From NCBI GenBank assembly GCA_900545905.1, contig URBA01000075.1, positions 1 through 7,102 of the forward strand: 7,102 bases of DNA, read 5' to 3'. The notes under the pieces were generated by a model. The model did not search any database. It saw only the letters and a program-made list of their open reading frames with translations, and was not told the DNA's origin. The stretch is from an uncultured Collinsella sp. (lineage in GTDB: Bacteria > Actinomycetota > Coriobacteriia > Coriobacteriales > Coriobacteriaceae). Position 1 is the first letter of the stretch. Every line of letters starts with the position of its first letter. Shown here in pieces: positions 5,587 through 7,102 of this stretch. Both the position numbers and the translations under genes were made by a program.

Positions 5587-7029
5587 GTGCTTAATAGATT
5601 CCGCATGCTTGTCGCCTGTGCTTTGACCTTCGCGCTTTGCTGGGTGCCGGGATTTGCGTTTGCCGGGGACGCCGAGGACGGGGCCCAGGTTGCTGCGACC
5701 GCTCATGGGCTTTCCTATGGAATCGAGGGTTTTGAGCGGTTGGCGAAGGGGACCGCTCGTGCCATGGAGGGCCAACCTGAGGGCTACCGGTTTCCCGTTG
5801 ACGAGGACGTGGACCTTGTAGTGGCGCCTGCTGCCGATCGCGTTGTGGCGTGGATATCGCCCAAGGCGGTCGAGAAGTATAGATTGGATCCGCAGGACAA
5901 CGAGTGCGTATCGGGTCTCAAGGCCCTCGTCTGTGACCTCGACAGCGCAAACTGCATGGGAGGTGCGCAGCTAGGGGACGTTGATCTTCCTTGGTATGTC
6001 ACGGCGGAAACGACGTTTGATGCCGGCGGGTATACCTATGGCTTTGACGAGCGCGGTGCGGATGGGGACCGCTATGTGGTGATTACATCAGCCTCGGGTG
6101 ATGCCAAGGGCGGCGCGCGTTGGCTTGATAGCGCTCAAATGGTAGAAGCATCGTCTGTCGTGTTGCGGGATGAGCAGGGGCCCTTGACCTCTCTGGCCTC
6201 CTTATTGGGCGGCATCGACTACCGACCGTTTTGGGTGTCCATTAAAACGAGCGGCCTTGCTCTGGTGATCTCCCTTGCGCTGGGCCTGTTCGCCGCGTGG
6301 AAGACTATGGGTACCTCGAGTCGCATCAAGGGCCTGCTCGACTCGGTCTTTACCATCCCCATGGTGTTGCCGCCCACGGTCTGCGGCTTTTTGCTGCTTA
6401 TGCTGTTTGGTCGCTCGACCGGGGTGGGCCAGTGGCTGATTGCGCACGGCGTCTCGATTGTCTTTACGTGGCCGGCGGCGGTGATCTCTGCCGTGGTGGT
6501 ATCGTTCCCCCTGGTCTACCGTACGGCGCTCGGCGCCTTTGAGAGCCTCGACACGCAAATGCTCGATGCGGCGCGCACGCTGGGCTGGTCCGAGCGACGC
6601 ATCTTCACCAAACTCATGATGCCGCTCGGCTGGCCCTCGATTGCCGCCGGCACGGTGCTCGCCTTTGCCCGCGCCATGGGCGAGTTTGGCTGCACCCTGT
6701 TCTTTGCGGGCAACTATGCCGGTATTACGCAGACCATTCCCATTGCGATTTACTTTGAATGGATGGGCGGCAATACGTCGGTGGCCCTCTTTTGGGTCGT
6801 GGTCGTAATAGCGTTCAGCTTCCTAGTCATCCTGTTCATCAACATGTACACGGCGCATTCGCAAAAATACCGCGAGCGTGGCCTTTCCCGTGCGGAACGT
6901 AAGCAGGCCAAAGATCTCGCCGGACAGGGCGATTCACTCGACCCGGCGGGCGGTGATGCCTTGCGTATCGATCGCGAGGCACTGGCCGAGCTCATGCGCG
7001 ATGAGCCCGCTATGCAGGGAGGTCGATAG
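5587..7029 (+). CDS. modB: Molybdate ABC permease ModB with extra N-terminal exported domain
   Basis: Membrane permease of the molybdate importer. It has 480 residues; E. coli ModB has 229. Residues 1-26 look like a signal peptide or anchor ending AFA-GD. Residues about 27-213 form a hydrophilic acidic domain with three Cys (107, 116, 123) and no family I recognise. The ModB core follows with five hydrophobic helices at about 215-238, 250-275, 284-312, 350-374 and 396-421. Between helices 3 and 4 lies the EAA loop (LDAARTLGW at 326-334, then P346), which docks on the ATPase. IPMVLPPTVCGFLLL (257-271) and GTVLAFARAMGEFG (355-368) are typical of ModB. The EAA loop must be cytoplasmic, which places the N-terminal domain outside the cell. 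Residues 422-480 are a charged cytoplasmic tail. The reading frame is unbroken, so this is a natural fusion and not a frameshift product. It starts 68 bp after modA and ends 3 bp before modC. Confidence 0.93.
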   Translation: MLNRFRMLVACALTFALCWVPGFAFAGDAEDGAQVAATAHGLSYGIEGFERLAKGTARAMEGQPEGYRFPVDEDVDLVVAPAADRVVAWISPKAVEKYRLDPQDNECVSGLKALVCDLDSANCMGGAQLGDVDLPWYVTAETTFDAGGYTYGFDERGADGDRYVVITSASGDAKGGARWLDSAQMVEASSVVLRDEQGPLTSLASLLGGIDYRPFWVSIKTSGLALVISLALGLFAAWKTMGTSSRIKGLLDSVFTIPMVLPPTVCGFLLLMLFGRSTGVGQWLIAHGVSIVFTWPAAVISAVVVSFPLVYRTALGAFESLDTQMLDAARTLGWSERRIFTKLMMPLGWPSIAAGTVLAFARAMGEFGCTLFFAGNYAGITQTIPIAIYFEWMGGNTSVALFWVVVVIAFSFLVILFINMYTAHSQKYRERGLSRAERKQAKDLAGQGDSLDPAGGDALRIDREALAELMRDEPAMQGGR

Positions 7030-7032
7030 GCC

Positions 7033-7062
7033 ATGTCACTCGTTCTGGACATAAAAAAGCGC
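7033..7062 (+). CDS. modC: Molybdate ABC ATPase ModC, first ten codons only
   Basis: An ATG three bases after the modB stop opens MSLVLDIKKR, which matches the usual ModC beginning (L-x-L-D-I-K-K-R-L). GGGAGG (7017-7022) and GATAGG (7025-7030) lie upstream. ModC would be the cytoplasmic ATPase that drives ModB. The native sequence stops at 7062, where the adapter begins. The frame continues into adapter as LSLIHI and stops at TGA 7081-7083, which is artificial. Identity rests on ten residues and on gene order. Confidence 0.75.
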
Positions 7063-7102
7063 CTGTCTCTTATACACATCTGACGCTGCCGACGAAGCTA
7101 GA
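7063..7102. other. Nextera read-1-side adapter plus partial i5 index (synthetic)
   Basis: Bases 7063-7081 are the reverse-complement Tn5 mosaic end CTGTCTCTTATACACATCT, 7082-7095 (GACGCTGCCGACGA) complete the Nextera read-1 adapter, and 7096-7102 (AGCTAGA) fall where the i5 sample index would be. On the minus strand the ATG at 7079 opens a false peptide beginning MCIRDR. Confidence 0.97.

Noticed and set aside
6750..7079. Minus-strand frame beginning MCIRDR.
   Set aside because: It starts inside the right adapter and is antisense to modB; MCIRDR is a known adapter translation.
1..7102. Transposon or mobile element suggested by outward Tn5 mosaic ends at both borders.
   Set aside because: The mosaic ends are joined to Illumina primer sequences and enclose ordinary housekeeping and transport genes with no transposase or cargo.

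Overview
The window is a roughly 7 kb piece of high-GC bacterial chromosome flanked on both sides by Illumina Nextera (Tn5 tagmentation) adapter sequence. Bases 1-24 and 7063-7102 are synthetic, so the native insert is 25-7062. GC-rich codon use, Shine-Dalgarno-led genes and a twin-arginine lipoprotein suggest a Gram-positive actinobacterial lineage. My best guess is a gut Coriobacteriia member such as Collinsella, but this rests on general resemblance and not on a search.

Layout of the insert. On the minus strand lie a YegS/DagK-type lipid kinase, cut off at its C-terminus by the left adapter (25-969), and upstream of it a CLC-superfamily anion transporter (1055-2476) whose pore motifs resemble fluoride/proton antiporters of the CLC-F group. 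A 210-bp divergent intergenic region (2477-2686) carries a -10 element for each direction and a perfect 9-bp inverted repeat between them. On the plus strand follow moeA (2687-3949) and a mog/moaB-family gene (3960-4439), tightly coupled and closed by a strong intrinsic terminator (4453-4489). Next is a 203-bp regulatory region with two related 18-bp palindromes around a TATAAT promoter, then modA (4643-5518), modB (5587-7029) and the first ten codons of modC (7033-7062), where the right adapter interrupts.

Functionally the plus-strand half is a molybdenum unit. ModABC imports molybdate (or tungstate); Mog adenylylates molybdopterin and MoeA inserts the metal to make molybdenum cofactor. The terminator and the separate promoter make moeA-mog and modABC two transcription units that can be regulated independently.

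Most notable points: a ModB permease about twice the usual length, with a secreted-type N-terminal domain of about 185 residues and a charged C-terminal tail; a pair of matching 7-4-7 palindromes at the mod promoter that do not look like the ModE box; the CLC-F-like signature; and adapter-derived false peptides at both ends. No stretch over 300 bases lacks a gene. I saw no RNA genes, CRISPR arrays or insertion sequences. The only transposon-derived sequence is the synthetic Tn5 mosaic end in the adapters.
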